A model generated the notes under the pieces. The model was given only the letters and a program-made list of their open reading frames with translations, was not told the origin of the DNA and did not search any database. Below, in pieces: positions 36,032-45,414 of a DNA stretch of 64,000 bases (the first letter of the stretch is position 1; the number at the start of each line of letters is the position of its first letter). This DNA is from Streptomyces fradiae ATCC 10745 = DSM 40063 (lineage in GTDB: Bacteria; Actinomycetota; Actinomycetes; Streptomycetales; Streptomycetaceae): contig NZ_CP023696.1 of the NCBI RefSeq assembly GCF_008704425.1, positions 1,536,501 through 1,600,500 of the forward strand, written 5' to 3'. The position numbers were made by a program, and so were the translations under genes.

Positions 36032-36844
36032 TCAACTCCGCGACGCCGCCGGGGCGGTCGGGGCGCTGACGTCGAAGTGTCCCGCTTTGGGCGCCGCCTT
36101 CATCAGCGCGAGGAGCGCGCGCCCCTTCGCCTCGCCCTCCTCGCCGCTCCCCCAGAACACCGTGCGGTCGCCCGACAGCTCCAGGGTGACGGAGTCGTAC
36201 GAGCGGACGCGGACCGCCCGCAGGTCGCGGCCGATCCGTTCCGGGAGCCCGGCCGCCACGGCCACCGCCTCGCGGGCCAGCCGGTCCGCGCCGAAGCGGC
36301 GCAGGCTGGGCGAGCGCCCCGCGTCGAGGCGGAGGACCGGCACCCCGGCGGGCGCCGTGGCGACCGTGGCGTAGCGGACCCCCTCCGCGTCCACTTCGAC
36401 GTACTTTCCGCCCTGCCGGGCGATCAGAACCGGTTTCCGCTCGGTCACTTCGAGACCGATTCCGTGCGGCCACGAACGGACGACGTCGACCGACTTGATC
36501 CTCGGCAGGGCCCGGCGCAGCCGCGCCTCGATGGCGCCGGTGTCGACGGAGGCGAGCGGCTCACCGAGCGGGACGGCCGCCGCCGAGCGGACCTGCGACG
36601 GCGTCAGCACCCGAGTGCCCGACACGGACACCTGCTCGACCCGCAGCCAGGAGGAGCCGTACAGCAGCCAGCCGGTCCCGGCGGCGAGCGCGAGGACGGC
36701 GAGGGCCAGGAGCAGGACGCGGGGGCGCACGCGAAGGCGCCGTACGCCCTTGTCCCGCTCCGGGCCCCTGCCGGCGGCCGGCCGGCCCGGCGACGCGCCC
36801 GCGGGCCTCCTGGCGCCGCGCTCGGCGGTCGACGGTCCGGCCAT
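36032..36844 (-). CDS. ftsQ: Cell division protein FtsQ
   Basis: The 270-aa bitopic protein has a basic Pro/Arg-rich cytoplasmic N-terminus (1-40), one membrane helix (about 42-62), a POTRA domain (LRVEQVSVSGTRVLTPSQVRSAA...) and the FtsQ beta domain (SWPHGIGLEVTERKPVLIARQGG...YVEVDAEGV). It links FtsL and the DivIC-type protein to the divisome. It lies 30 bp downstream of murG. Its stop is at the edge of the ftsZ promoter region. Confidence 0.94.
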   Translation of the reverse strand: MAGPSTAERGARRPAGASPGRPAAGRGPERDKGVRRLRVRPRVLLLALAVLALAAGTGWLLYGSSWLRVEQVSVSGTRVLTPSQVRSAAAVPLGEPLASVDTGAIEARLRRALPRIKSVDVVRSWPHGIGLEVTERKPVLIARQGGKYVEVDAEGVRYATVATAPAGVPVLRLDAGRSPSLRRFGADRLAREAVAVAAGLPERIGRDLRAVRVRSYDSVTLELSGDRTVFWGSGEEGEAKGRALLALMKAAPKAGHFDVSAPTAPAASRS

Positions 36845-36874
36845 GCTCCCTGCCCTCCTGAGCCGGGCGCGCCC

Positions 36875-37963
36875 CTAGCGGCGTGCCGCGATCGCCTCGT
36901 GGACCATGCCGACGAGCAGCTGGTCGGCGTCCCTGCGGCCGAACTCGGCGGCGGCGCGGGACATCTCGTACAGCCGGTGCGGGTCGGCGAGGACGGGCAG
37001 GACGTTGCCCTGGACCCACTCCGGGGTCAGCTCGGCGTCGTCGACCAGCAGGCCGCCGCCGGCCTTCACCACCGGCTGGGCGTTGAGCCGCTGCTCGCCG
37101 TTGCCGATGGGCAGCGGGACGTACGCGGCGGGGAGCCCGACGGCGGAGAGTTCGGCGACGGTCATCGCGCCCGCGCGGCAGAGCATCATGTCGGCCGCCG
37201 CGTACGCGAGGTCCATCCGGTCCACATACGATACCGGGACATACGGCGGCATCCCGGGCATGTTGTCGACGCGCGGCACCTCGTTCTTCGGCCCGACCGC
37301 GTGCAGGATCTGGATGCCGGACCGCTGGAGGACCGGAGCCGCCTGCTGGACGACCTCGTTGAGGCGGCGGGCGCCCTGCGAACCGCCGGAGACCAGCAGC
37401 GTGGGCAGGTTGGGGTCGAGGCCGAACGCCGCGCGGGCCTCGGGGCGGACCCGGGCGCGGTCCAGGGTCGCGATGGAGTGGCGCAGCGGGATGCCGATGT
37501 ACCGGGCGTTGCGCAGCTTGCTGTCGGGGGTCGCCACGCCGACGGCCGCCGCGTACCGGGAGCCGATCTTGTTGGCCAGGCCGGGCCGCGCGTTGGCCTC
37601 GTGGACGACGATGGGCACCCCGAGCCGCTTGGCCGCCAGATAGCCGGGCAGGGCAACGTAGCCGCCGAAGCCGACGACGCAGTCCGCCTTGGTGCGCTCC
37701 AGGACCTGCTCGGCGGCCTTGATCGTGCCGCGCAGCCGCCCTGGCACGGTGATCAGCTCGGGCGTGGGCTTGCGCGGCAGCGGTACGGCGGGGATGAGCG
37801 CCAGCTCGTAGCCCCGCTCGGGCACGAGCCGGGTCTCCAGGCCCCGCTCCGTGCCGAGGGCCGTGATCCCCACGGTCGGGTCCTGCCTGCGCAGGGCGTC
37901 CGCGAGGGCGAGCGCGGGCTCGATGTGGCCGGCGGTCCCCCCGCCGGCGAGTACGACATGCAC
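36875..37963 (-). CDS. murG: UDP-GlcNAc:lipid I N-acetylglucosaminyltransferase
   Basis: The 362-aa GT-B enzyme begins [24 protein letters not shown], the glycine-rich lipid I-binding loop. It continues with the second Gly loop [13 protein letters not shown] and the UDP-GlcNAc-binding region [30 protein letters not shown]. It adds GlcNAc to lipid I at the inner face of the membrane to give lipid II. It is six bases downstream of ftsW, so the two are almost certainly cotranslated. Confidence 0.97.
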   Translation of the reverse strand: MHVVLAGGGTAGHIEPALALADALRRQDPTVGITALGTERGLETRLVPERGYELALIPAVPLPRKPTPELITVPGRLRGTIKAAEQVLERTKADCVVGFGGYVALPGYLAAKRLGVPIVVHEANARPGLANKIGSRYAAAVGVATPDSKLRNARYIGIPLRHSIATLDRARVRPEARAAFGLDPNLPTLLVSGGSQGARRLNEVVQQAAPVLQRSGIQILHAVGPKNEVPRVDNMPGMPPYVPVSYVDRMDLAYAAADMMLCRAGAMTVAELSAVGLPAAYVPLPIGNGEQRLNAQPVVKAGGGLLVDDAELTPEWVQGNVLPVLADPHRLYEMSRAAAEFGRRDADQLLVGMVHEAIAARR

Positions 37964-37969
37964 CGAAAT

Positions 37970-39727
37970 TCACCGCTCTCCGGACGGGCGCTTCTTGACG
38001 CGCCGTCGCATCGACTTCCAACTCACCCCGGCCCGGCCGCCGGAACGGGGCCCCCGGCCGGCCAGGGCCGCTTTCGCGGCGGGCTCGTCACGCGCGAAGG
38101 CGATCAGCAGCCCGACGGCGAACATGGTCGGCAGCAGGGCGGAGCCCCCGTAGGAGAACAGCGGGAGGGGGACACCGGCGATCGGCAGCAGGCCGAGCAC
38201 CGCACCGATGTTGACCACGGCCTGGGCCGTGATCCAGGTGGTCACACCTCCCGCGGCGTACCTCACGAAGGGGTCCTCCGTGCGTCCGGCCACGCGAATA
38301 CCCGCATAGCCTAGAGCCGCGAACAGGGCGAGCACCGACAGCGTCCCCGCCAGCCCCAGTTCCTCCCCGGTGATGGCGAAGATGAAGTCGGTGTGCGGTT
38401 CGGGGAGTTGACCCCATTTTTCCACACTCGCCCCCAGCCCGGATCCGAACCATCCGCCGGACGCCAGAGCATAGATGCCGTGCACGGCCTGCCAGCAGGC
38501 GTCCCCCGGGCCCGGGTCCGTGGCGCCCAGGCAGGCCACCCGGGACATGCGGTTGGGGCTGCTGCGGATCAGCACCACGCCGATCACGGCGGCGACGCCC
38601 AGGACGCCCGCGAAGAGGCGCGTGGGCGCGCCGGTCAGCCACAGCAGGCCGAACAGGATGGCCGTCAGGATGATCGCGGTGCCCATGTCGCCGCCGAGCA
38701 TGATCAGGCCGAGCAGCAGCAGCGCGCCCGGCACCAGCGGCACGAGCAGGTGCTTCCACTGGGTGAGCAGCCGCTTGTCCTGCTTGCGGGCGAGCAGGTC
38801 CGCGCCCCACAGGATCAGCGCCAGCTTGCCGAACTCGCTGGGCTGGAGCTGGAAGGGGCCGCCGAGGTACAGCCAGTTCTGGTTGCCGTTGACCGCGTGC
38901 CCTATCCCCGGCACCTGCACCAGGACCATCAGGAAGACGGTGACGACGAGCAGCGGGTAGGCCAGGGCCCGGTGCAGCCGGACGGGCATGCGGGAGGCGA
39001 GCAGCAGCAGGGCGGCGCCGATGGCGGCGGCGAGGAACTGCTTGCGGAAGAAGTACGTGGCGGGCAGGGACAGCTCCAGCGCCTTGATGATCGACGCGGA
39101 GTAGACCATGACGAGGCCCAGCACGGTGATGAGCATGCTGGCGCCGAGGATGACGTAGTACGCCGTGAGGGGCCGGTCCCAGGCGCGGCGCGCCCGCTCG
39201 TACAGCCCCCGCACTCCCCCGCCGCGCGGCGGCCGGGTCGAACCGCCGGGGGTCCGGGGGCGGGGCGCCCGGCCGCGCGCGGCGGCGGCGCTCTTGCGGG
39301 GGCCGGTCGTGCGGGTGCGCAGGGCGAGGCCGGGCGGCGGGGCGGAGCCGGGCACCGGGGCGGAGCCGGGCACCGGGGCGGAGCCGGGCGGCGGGACGGA
39401 GCCGGGCGGCGGGGCGTGGGGCTCCAGCCGGGCCGCGGGGCCGGGCCGCCGCGGGGTCGGGCCCGGCAGGGGACGCGGGCCGGGGGCGGGCCTCCACGCG
39501 CCTGGTGCGGGAGGCGCGGCGCTGCGGCGCCAGGGGGCGGCGGGCGGCCGGGCGGCCGGGTGCCAGGCCGGACCGCCCGCGGGCAGTGCGGCGGCCGGCG
39601 GGGGCGGGACGGCGCGCGGGAGCAGCTCCGCGAGGCGCCGCCCCGCGGTGGCGAGCCGCGCGGCGAGCGTGTCGGCGGCGGCCCGTGCGCGGACGGGCGC
39701 CGGGCCCGCGGTGTCGTCGGCCGGCAT
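37970..39727 (-). CDS. ftsW: SEDS-family septal peptidoglycan polymerase FtsW, with long Pro-rich N-terminal extension
   Basis: The 585-aa protein has ten membrane segments in its last ~410 residues with SEDS motifs (WLYLGGPFQLQPSEFGKLALI, GDMGTAIILTAI, FIFAITGEELGL, PLFSYGGSALLPTM). FtsW polymerises glycan at the septum with its partner FtsI. The first ~170 residues are a Pro/Ala/Arg-rich, probably disordered cytoplasmic extension with hexapeptide repeats, much longer than in most bacteria. ATG 39727 has GGAGGGG upstream and is the only good start. It lies between murD and murG. Confidence 0.95.
   Translation of the reverse strand: MPADDTAGPAPVRARAAADTLAARLATAGRRLAELLPRAVPPPPAAALPAGGPAWHPAARPPAAPWRRSAAPPAPGAWRPAPGPRPLPGPTPRRPGPAARLEPHAPPPGSVPPPGSAPVPGSAPVPGSAPPPGLALRTRTTGPRKSAAAARGRAPRPRTPGGSTRPPRGGGVRGLYERARRAWDRPLTAYYVILGASMLITVLGLVMVYSASIIKALELSLPATYFFRKQFLAAAIGAALLLLASRMPVRLHRALAYPLLVVTVFLMVLVQVPGIGHAVNGNQNWLYLGGPFQLQPSEFGKLALILWGADLLARKQDKRLLTQWKHLLVPLVPGALLLLGLIMLGGDMGTAIILTAILFGLLWLTGAPTRLFAGVLGVAAVIGVVLIRSSPNRMSRVACLGATDPGPGDACWQAVHGIYALASGGWFGSGLGASVEKWGQLPEPHTDFIFAITGEELGLAGTLSVLALFAALGYAGIRVAGRTEDPFVRYAAGGVTTWITAQAVVNIGAVLGLLPIAGVPLPLFSYGGSALLPTMFAVGLLIAFARDEPAAKAALAGRGPRSGGRAGVSWKSMRRRVKKRPSGER
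39332..39419 (-). repeat. 18-bp in-frame tandem repeat in ftsW
   Basis: There are four full 18-bp units (39332-39349, 39350-39367, 39368-39385, 39386-39403) and a partial fifth. They encode P-G-S-A-P-V/P repeats in the N-terminal extension of FtsW. Expansion or contraction would stay in frame. Confidence 0.8.
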
Positions 39728-39778
39728 GGTCGCTGTCCCCTCCAGTCGTGTCCGGCGCCGCCGGACCCGGCGGCTCGG

Positions 39779-41245
39779 TCAGGCGTCCCCGGCGGCGAGG
39801 GCGCGGACGGCTTCCTCGAACGCCTCGCCCCGCTTGTTGTAGTTGACGAACATGTCCATCGAGGCGCAGGCCGGGGCGAGGAGCACGGTGTCCCCCGGCC
39901 GGGCCAGCCGCGCCGCCTCCCGGACCGCCGCCGCCATCGCCCCAGTGTCGGTCCGGTCGAGGTCGACCACCGGCACCTGCGGGGCGTGTCGCGCGAGGGC
40001 TTCGCGGACCAGCGCGCGGTCGGCGCCGATGAGGACGGCGCCCCGCAGCCGCCCGGCGGAGCGGGCGACGAGCTCGTCGAAGGCGGCGCCCTTGGCGAGG
40101 CCGCCGGCGATCCACACGATCGGGTCGTACGCGGCGAGCGACGCCTCGGCGGCGTGGGTGTTGGTGGCCTTGGAGTCGTCCACGTACGCGACCCCGTCGA
40201 CCTCCGCGACGAACGCGATGCGGTGGGCGTCGGGCCGGAAGTTCCGCAGGCCCTCGCGGACGGCCGCCGGCTCCACGCCGAAGGCGCGGGCGAGGGCCGC
40301 CGCGGCGAGCGCGTTGGCGATGTTGTGCGGGGCCGGCGGGTTCACGTCGGAGACCTGCGCGAGCTCCTGCGCCTGCTTCTGGCGGTTCGCGACGAACGCG
40401 CGGTCCACCAGGATGTCGTCGACGAGGCCGAGCTGGGAGGGGCCGGGCGTGCCGAGGGTGAAGCCGATCGCCCGGCAGCCCTCCTCCACGTCGGCCTCGC
40501 GGACCAGGTCCTCGGTGGACGGTTTGTCGGTGGCATCGGCGTTGTAGACGCAGGCGACGGTGTTGCCCTCGTAGACACGGCCCTTGTCGGCGGCGTACGC
40601 CTCCATGGAGCCGTGCCAGTCGAGGTGGTCCGGGGCCAGGTTGAGCACGGCCGCGGAGTGGGCGCGCACGCTCGGCGCCCAGTGCAGCTGGTAGCTGGAG
40701 AGCTCGACGGCGAGGACGTCGTACCGCTCGTCGCCGAGGACGGCGTCGAGCAGGGAGACGCCGATGTTGCCGACGGCGGCGGTCCGCAGGCCGGCCGCCT
40801 CCAGGATGGAGGCGAGCATGCGGACCGTCGTCGTCTTGCCGTTGGTCCCCGTGACGGCGAGCCACGGGGCGGGCGCGCGGCCGTCGAGGTCCCGCAGCCG
40901 CCAGGCGAGTTCGACGTCGCCCCAGACGGGGACGCCGGCCGCGCCGGCGGTGGCGAACAGCGGGTGGTCCGGGCGCCAGCCGGGCGCGGTGACGACCAGC
41001 TCGGCGCCCTCGGGGAGCCGGGCCGGGGAGCCGTCCTCGCCGAGGCGGACCTCGATGCCCTCGGCCTCCAGTTCGGCCGCCTGGGCGCGGGCGCGCTCGT
41101 CGGCGCCGTCGTTGACGACGGTGACGTGCGCGCCCAGGCCGTGCAGGACGCGGGCGGCGGGGATGCCGCTCACGCCCAGTCCGGCGACGGTGACCCGCCT
41201 GCCCCGCCAGTCCGCTGCGCTGCTGCTCACTTGTCGGCTGCCCAT
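39779..41245 (-). CDS. murD: UDP-MurNAc-L-Ala:D-Glu ligase
   Basis: The 488-aa Mur ligase has an N-terminal Rossmann-like domain ([17 protein letters not shown]), an ATP loop [14 protein letters not shown] (about residue 133), the central [12 protein letters not shown], and the C-terminal domain [16 protein letters not shown] and [17 protein letters not shown]. It adds D-Glu to UDP-MurNAc-L-Ala. ATG 41245 overlaps mraY by 19 bases. A GTG at 41230, overlapping the mraY stop as GTGA, is an equally credible start five codons later. Confidence 0.96.
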   Translation of the reverse strand: MGSRQVSSSAADWRGRRVTVAGLGVSGIPAARVLHGLGAHVTVVNDGADERARAQAAELEAEGIEVRLGEDGSPARLPEGAELVVTAPGWRPDHPLFATAGAAGVPVWGDVELAWRLRDLDGRAPAPWLAVTGTNGKTTTVRMLASILEAAGLRTAAVGNIGVSLLDAVLGDERYDVLAVELSSYQLHWAPSVRAHSAAVLNLAPDHLDWHGSMEAYAADKGRVYEGNTVACVYNADATDKPSTEDLVREADVEEGCRAIGFTLGTPGPSQLGLVDDILVDRAFVANRQKQAQELAQVSDVNPPAPHNIANALAAAALARAFGVEPAAVREGLRNFRPDAHRIAFVAEVDGVAYVDDSKATNTHAAEASLAAYDPIVWIAGGLAKGAAFDELVARSAGRLRGAVLIGADRALVREALARHAPQVPVVDLDRTDTGAMAAAVREAARLARPGDTVLLAPACASMDMFVNYNKRGEAFEEAVRALAAGDA

Positions 41246-42297
41246 CCCGCGTAGAAGAGGCCCAGGCCCACGATGACGCACATGCCCTGGATGATCCAGA
41301 AACGGACCACGACGAGCACTTCCGACCAGCCCTTGAGCTCGAAGTGGTGCTGGAGTGGCGCCATGCGGAAGACGCGCTTGCCGGTCAGCCGGAAGGAGCC
41401 GACCTGGATGACCACGGAGAGGGTGATCAGGACGAAGAGGCCGCCGAGGATCGCGAGCAGCAGCTCCGTGCGGGAGCAGATGGCGAGACCCGCGAGGGCG
41501 CCGCCGAGCGCGAGCGAACCGGTGTCGCCCATGAAGATCTTGGCGGGCGAGGTGTTCCACCACAGGAAGCCGAAGCAGGCGCCCATGAGGGCGGAGGCCA
41601 CGACGGCGAGGTCCAGCGGGTCGCGCACCTCGAAGCAGGCGTTCGGGTTGGTCAGCGTCTCGGCGTTGGCGCAGGACTCCTGGAACTGCCAGAGCCCGAT
41701 GAAGGTGTACGCGCCGAAGACCATCACCGACGCGCCGGTGGCGAGGCCGTCCAGACCGTCCGTCAGGTTCACGCCGTTCGACATCGCCAGGATCATGAAC
41801 AGCGCCCAGACGACGAACAGCACCGGGCCGATGGTCCAGCCGAAGTCGGTGATGAACGACAGCTTGGTCGACGCCGGGGTCAGTCCGCGCTTGTCGGAGA
41901 ACTGCAGCGCGAGCACGGCGAAGGCGATGCCCACGATGAGCTGGCCGGCCATCTTGGCCTTGGCGCGCAGACCGAGCGAGCGCTGCTTGACGATCTTGAT
42001 GTAGTCGTCGAGGAAGCCGACGAGGCCCATGCCGGCCATCAGGAACAGCACCAGCAGACCCGAGTACGTCGGGTCCTCGCCGGTGATGACCTTGGCCAGG
42101 GCGTACGCGATGAGCGTGGCCAGGATGAAGGAGATGCCGCCCATGGTGGGCGTGCCCTTCTTGCTGCCGTGCGTGCGCGGGCCGTCGTCCCGGATGAACT
42201 GCCCGTATCCCTTGCGGGCCAGGAGCTTGATCAGCAGCGGCGTACCGATCAGGGTCAGGAAGAGCCCGATGGCCCCCGCGAAGAGGATCTGCCTCAT
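41227..42297 (-). CDS. mraY: Phospho-MurNAc-pentapeptide translocase
   Basis: The 356-aa protein has ten membrane segments and the MraY signatures [32 protein letters not shown] (catalytic Asp pair), [15 protein letters not shown] and [14 protein letters not shown], then the cytoplasmic His-rich loop [14 protein letters not shown]. It transfers phospho-MurNAc-pentapeptide to undecaprenyl phosphate to make lipid I. It starts with ATG overlapping the murF stop (ATGA). Confidence 0.98.
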   Translation of the reverse strand: MRQILFAGAIGLFLTLIGTPLLIKLLARKGYGQFIRDDGPRTHGSKKGTPTMGGISFILATLIAYALAKVITGEDPTYSGLLVLFLMAGMGLVGFLDDYIKIVKQRSLGLRAKAKMAGQLIVGIAFAVLALQFSDKRGLTPASTKLSFITDFGWTIGPVLFVVWALFMILAMSNGVNLTDGLDGLATGASVMVFGAYTFIGLWQFQESCANAETLTNPNACFEVRDPLDLAVVASALMGACFGFLWWNTSPAKIFMGDTGSLALGGALAGLAICSRTELLLAILGGLFVLITLSVVIQVGSFRLTGKRVFRMAPLQHHFELKGWSEVLVVVRFWIIQGMCVIVGLGLFYAGWAADK

Positions 42298-43724
42298 CGG
42301 CCGGCGACCTCGCCCTCGGTGGTGTTCCCGAGCAGTGCCTGGGCGACCCGCTCGAGCCCGACCGACCTGGAAGCCTTCACCAGCACGACGTCACCCGGAC
42401 GCAGTTCACTGCGCAACAGGTCGATCGCCGCCTGCGCGTCGGACACGTGCACCGACTCCTCACCCCACGAACCCTCGTTGTATGCGCCCAGTTGCAGCCA
42501 GGACGCTTCCCTGCCCCCGACCGCGACGAGCTTGCCGACATTGAGTCGGACGGCGAGCCGTCCGACCGCGTCGTGCTCGGCGAGCGCCTCGTCGCCGAGC
42601 TCGGCCATCAGGCCGAGCACCGCCCACGTGCGGCCCCCCCTGGCCCGTGCGGCCTCGCCCATGGCGGCGAGCGCGCGCAGGGCGGCCCGCATGGACTCGG
42701 GGTTCGCGTTGTAGGCGTCGTTGACGATCGTCACACCGTCCGGACGCTCGGTGACCTCCATGCGCCAGCGGGAGAGGGAGCCCGCCTCGGAGAGCGCGGC
42801 GGCGATCTCGTGCACGGGCATGCCCAGCTCATGGGCGACGGCGGCCGCGGCGAGCGCGTTCGACACGTGGTGCTCACCGTACAGGCGCATGGTCACGTCG
42901 CTGCACCCGGTGGGTGTGTGAAGGCGGAAAGCGGGCTGTCCGGCCGGGGTGAGACGGACGTTTTCGGCGCGTACGGACGCTTCCGCGGACTCCCCGAAGA
43001 AGACCACGCGCGCCTCGGTGCGGGACGCCATGGCCTTCACCAGGGGGTCGTCGGCGTTGAGGACGGCCACCCCGCCCCGCTCCGCGGACGGCAGGGACTC
43101 GACCAGCTCGCCCTTGGCCAGCGCGATCTGCTCCCGGCCGCCGAACTCGCCGATGTGGGCGGAGCCCACGTTGAGGACGAGGCCGATGCGGGGCGGGGTC
43201 AGCTGCGCGAGGTACCGGATGTGGCCGACGCCGCGCGCGCCCATCTCCAGGACCAGGTGGCGGGTCTCCTCGGTGGCGCGCAGCGCGGTCACCGGGAGGC
43301 CGATCTCGTTGTTGAGGTTGCCGGCCGGCCAGACCGTGGGGCCCACGCGCTGGAGGAGCTGCGCGATGAGGTCCTTGGTGCTGGTCTTGCCGGCCGAGCC
43401 GGTGAGGGCGACGACGGTGGCCCCGAGCCGCTCGACGACGCTGCGCGCGAGGGCGCCGAGGGCGGCGGTCACGTCGGGCACGACGACGGCGGGGACGCCG
43501 ACGGGCCGGGTGGCCAGGACGGCCACCGCTCCGGCCGCGACGGCGCCTTCGGCGTAGTCGTGCCCGTCGACGTTCTCACCGGTGAAGGCGGCGAAGAGAC
43601 TGCCGGGCTCGACCTGGCGGGAGTCGTAGACCACGGAGCCGGTGACCTGTACGTCCGGATCCGGTATGTCGTACGTCCGCCCGCCGGTGATGTCGGCGAT
43701 CTCGCTGAGGGAGAGGGCGATCAC
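42294..43724 (-). CDS. murF: UDP-MurNAc-tripeptide:D-Ala-D-Ala ligase
   Basis: The 476-aa Mur ligase starts [15 protein letters not shown] with GTG. The P-loop is [12 protein letters not shown] (about residue 108), LNNEIGLP and [10 protein letters not shown] are the MurF substrate motifs, and VLGLMAELG lies in the C-terminal domain. It attaches D-Ala-D-Ala to complete the UDP-MurNAc-pentapeptide. It lies four bases after the murE stop and overlaps mraY. Confidence 0.97.
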   Translation of the reverse strand: MIALSLSEIADITGGRTYDIPDPDVQVTGSVVYDSRQVEPGSLFAAFTGENVDGHDYAEGAVAAGAVAVLATRPVGVPAVVVPDVTAALGALARSVVERLGATVVALTGSAGKTSTKDLIAQLLQRVGPTVWPAGNLNNEIGLPVTALRATEETRHLVLEMGARGVGHIRYLAQLTPPRIGLVLNVGSAHIGEFGGREQIALAKGELVESLPSAERGGVAVLNADDPLVKAMASRTEARVVFFGESAEASVRAENVRLTPAGQPAFRLHTPTGCSDVTMRLYGEHHVSNALAAAAVAHELGMPVHEIAAALSEAGSLSRWRMEVTERPDGVTIVNDAYNANPESMRAALRALAAMGEAARARGGRTWAVLGLMAELGDEALAEHDAVGRLAVRLNVGKLVAVGGREASWLQLGAYNEGSWGEESVHVSDAQAAIDLLRSELRPGDVVLVKASRSVGLERVAQALLGNTTEGEVAGR

Positions 43725-43728
43725 TTCT

Positions 43729-45414
43729 TCATCCCTGACTGTTCTGGATGGCTTCCCGCAGGACCCGGCGGTCGTCGAAGGGCCGTACCACGCCTGCGAT
43801 GTCCTGGCCCTGCTCGTGGCCCTTGCCCGCGACGAGGACCGTGTCGCCCGGCCGGGCGCGGGCGACGGCGGCGGCGATGGCGGAGGCCCGGTCGGCGTCG
43901 ACCAGGACGGTGCCCCGCTCGTGGGCGGGGACCTGGGCGGCGCCGGCGAGCATGGCGGAGAGGATCGCGAGGGGGTCCTCGGAGCGCGGGTTGTCGGAGG
44001 TGAGCACGGCCGTGTCGGCGAGGCGCGCCGCGGCGGCGCCCATCGGGCCGCGCTTGGTGACGTCGCGGTCGCCGCCGCAGCCGAGGACGAGGTGCAGGCT
44101 GCCCTCGGTCACCTTGCGCAGGGAGCGCAGCACGGACTCGACGGCGTCGGTCTTGTGGGCGTAGTCGACCACGGCGAGGTACGGCTGGCCGGCGTCGACG
44201 CGCTCCAGCCGGCCGGGCACGCCGGGGACGGCGGCGACGCCGTCGGCGGCGGTCTGCGGGTCGATCCCGGCGACGGCGAGGGTGACGACGGCGGCGAGGG
44301 TGTTGGCGACGTTGAACGGGCCGGGCAGCGGCGCCTTGGCGGCGATCCGCTCGTCCTTCGGGCCGACGATGGTGAAGGTGCTGCCGAGGGGGCCGCTGCG
44401 GACGTCCTCGGCGCGCCAGTCGGCGTCCGGGTCGCCGTCGGCGGAGAAGGTGACGACGGGCACGGTCGCCTCGGTGACCAGCCTCCTGCCGTACTCGTCG
44501 TCGAGGTTGACGACGCCCTGGCGGGAGCGGCGGGGCGTGAACAGCTGCGCCTTGGCCTGGAAGTAGTCCTCCATGCCGGAGTGGAACTCCATGTGCTCCG
44601 GGCTGAGGTTGTTGAAGACGGCGACGTCGAAGACGCAGCCGTCGACCCGGCCGAGCACCAGGGCGTGGCTGGAGACCTCCATGGCGACGGCGTCGGCGCC
44701 GCGCTCGCGCATGACGGCGAACAGGGCCTGGAGGTCGGTCGCCTCGGGCGTGGTCCGCTCGGACTTGACGCTCTCCTCGCCGATGCGCGTCTCGACGGTG
44801 CCGATCAGCCCGGAGGCGCGTCCGGCGGCCTTGAGGCCGCCCTCGACGAGGTAGGCGGTGGTGGTCTTGCCGGACGTGCCGGTGATGCCGATCTGGAGGA
44901 GGTCGGCGCCGGGGCGGCCGTAGATCTCGGCGGCGAGTTCGCCCATCCGGCCGCGCGGGTCGTCCACGGTCAGGACGGGCAGGCCGGTCGCGGCGGCGCG
45001 GTCGGCTCCGGTCGGGTCGGTGAGGATCGCGACGGCGCCGAGGCCGGCGGCCTGCGCGGCGAAGTCGGCTCCGTGGACCCGGGCGCCCGGCAGCGCGGCG
45101 TACACGTCTCCGGGGCGTACCGCCCGCGAGTCGTGGGTGATGCCGGTGACCTGCCCCTCGTACGGCCGGTGCGGCTCGTGCGGAGCGGGGGCGCCCAGGC
45201 GGGCGGCCAGTTCGCCGAGGGGCGTGGGGCGGACCTGGACCGGACGGGGCGCTCCCGGCTGTTTCGCGGGCGCGCCCTGGTCGGTTGCTGGGGACTGATC
45301 AGGGTGTGGCACGGCGGTGAGCGTACCGGGCGCACCCGTGATCGGGCTAAATGAGGCCGCCGGGGCGCGGTCGGCGCCGGATCGGTTCCCGGGGTCGGGC
45401 GTGATGGTTGTCAC
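43729..45414 (-). CDS. murE: UDP-MurNAc-dipeptide:diaminopimelate ligase
   Basis: The 561-aa enzyme starts with GTG (V-T-T-I-T-P-D-P-G) overlapping the ftsI stop as GTGA. The first ~75 residues are a disordered extension. Then come HDSRAVRPGDVYAALPG, the P-loop GITGTSGKTTTAYL (about residue 180) and the amino-acid-specificity motif TSDNPRSEDP (about residue 473), the DNPR form that selects diaminopimelate rather than lysine. Streptomycetes incorporate the LL isomer. A longer open frame continues upstream through ftsI but is not coding. Confidence 0.97.
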   Translation of the reverse strand: MTTITPDPGNRSGADRAPAASFSPITGAPGTLTAVPHPDQSPATDQGAPAKQPGAPRPVQVRPTPLGELAARLGAPAPHEPHRPYEGQVTGITHDSRAVRPGDVYAALPGARVHGADFAAQAAGLGAVAILTDPTGADRAAATGLPVLTVDDPRGRMGELAAEIYGRPGADLLQIGITGTSGKTTTAYLVEGGLKAAGRASGLIGTVETRIGEESVKSERTTPEATDLQALFAVMRERGADAVAMEVSSHALVLGRVDGCVFDVAVFNNLSPEHMEFHSGMEDYFQAKAQLFTPRRSRQGVVNLDDEYGRRLVTEATVPVVTFSADGDPDADWRAEDVRSGPLGSTFTIVGPKDERIAAKAPLPGPFNVANTLAAVVTLAVAGIDPQTAADGVAAVPGVPGRLERVDAGQPYLAVVDYAHKTDAVESVLRSLRKVTEGSLHLVLGCGGDRDVTKRGPMGAAAARLADTAVLTSDNPRSEDPLAILSAMLAGAAQVPAHERGTVLVDADRASAIAAAVARARPGDTVLVAGKGHEQGQDIAGVVRPFDDRRVLREAIQNSQG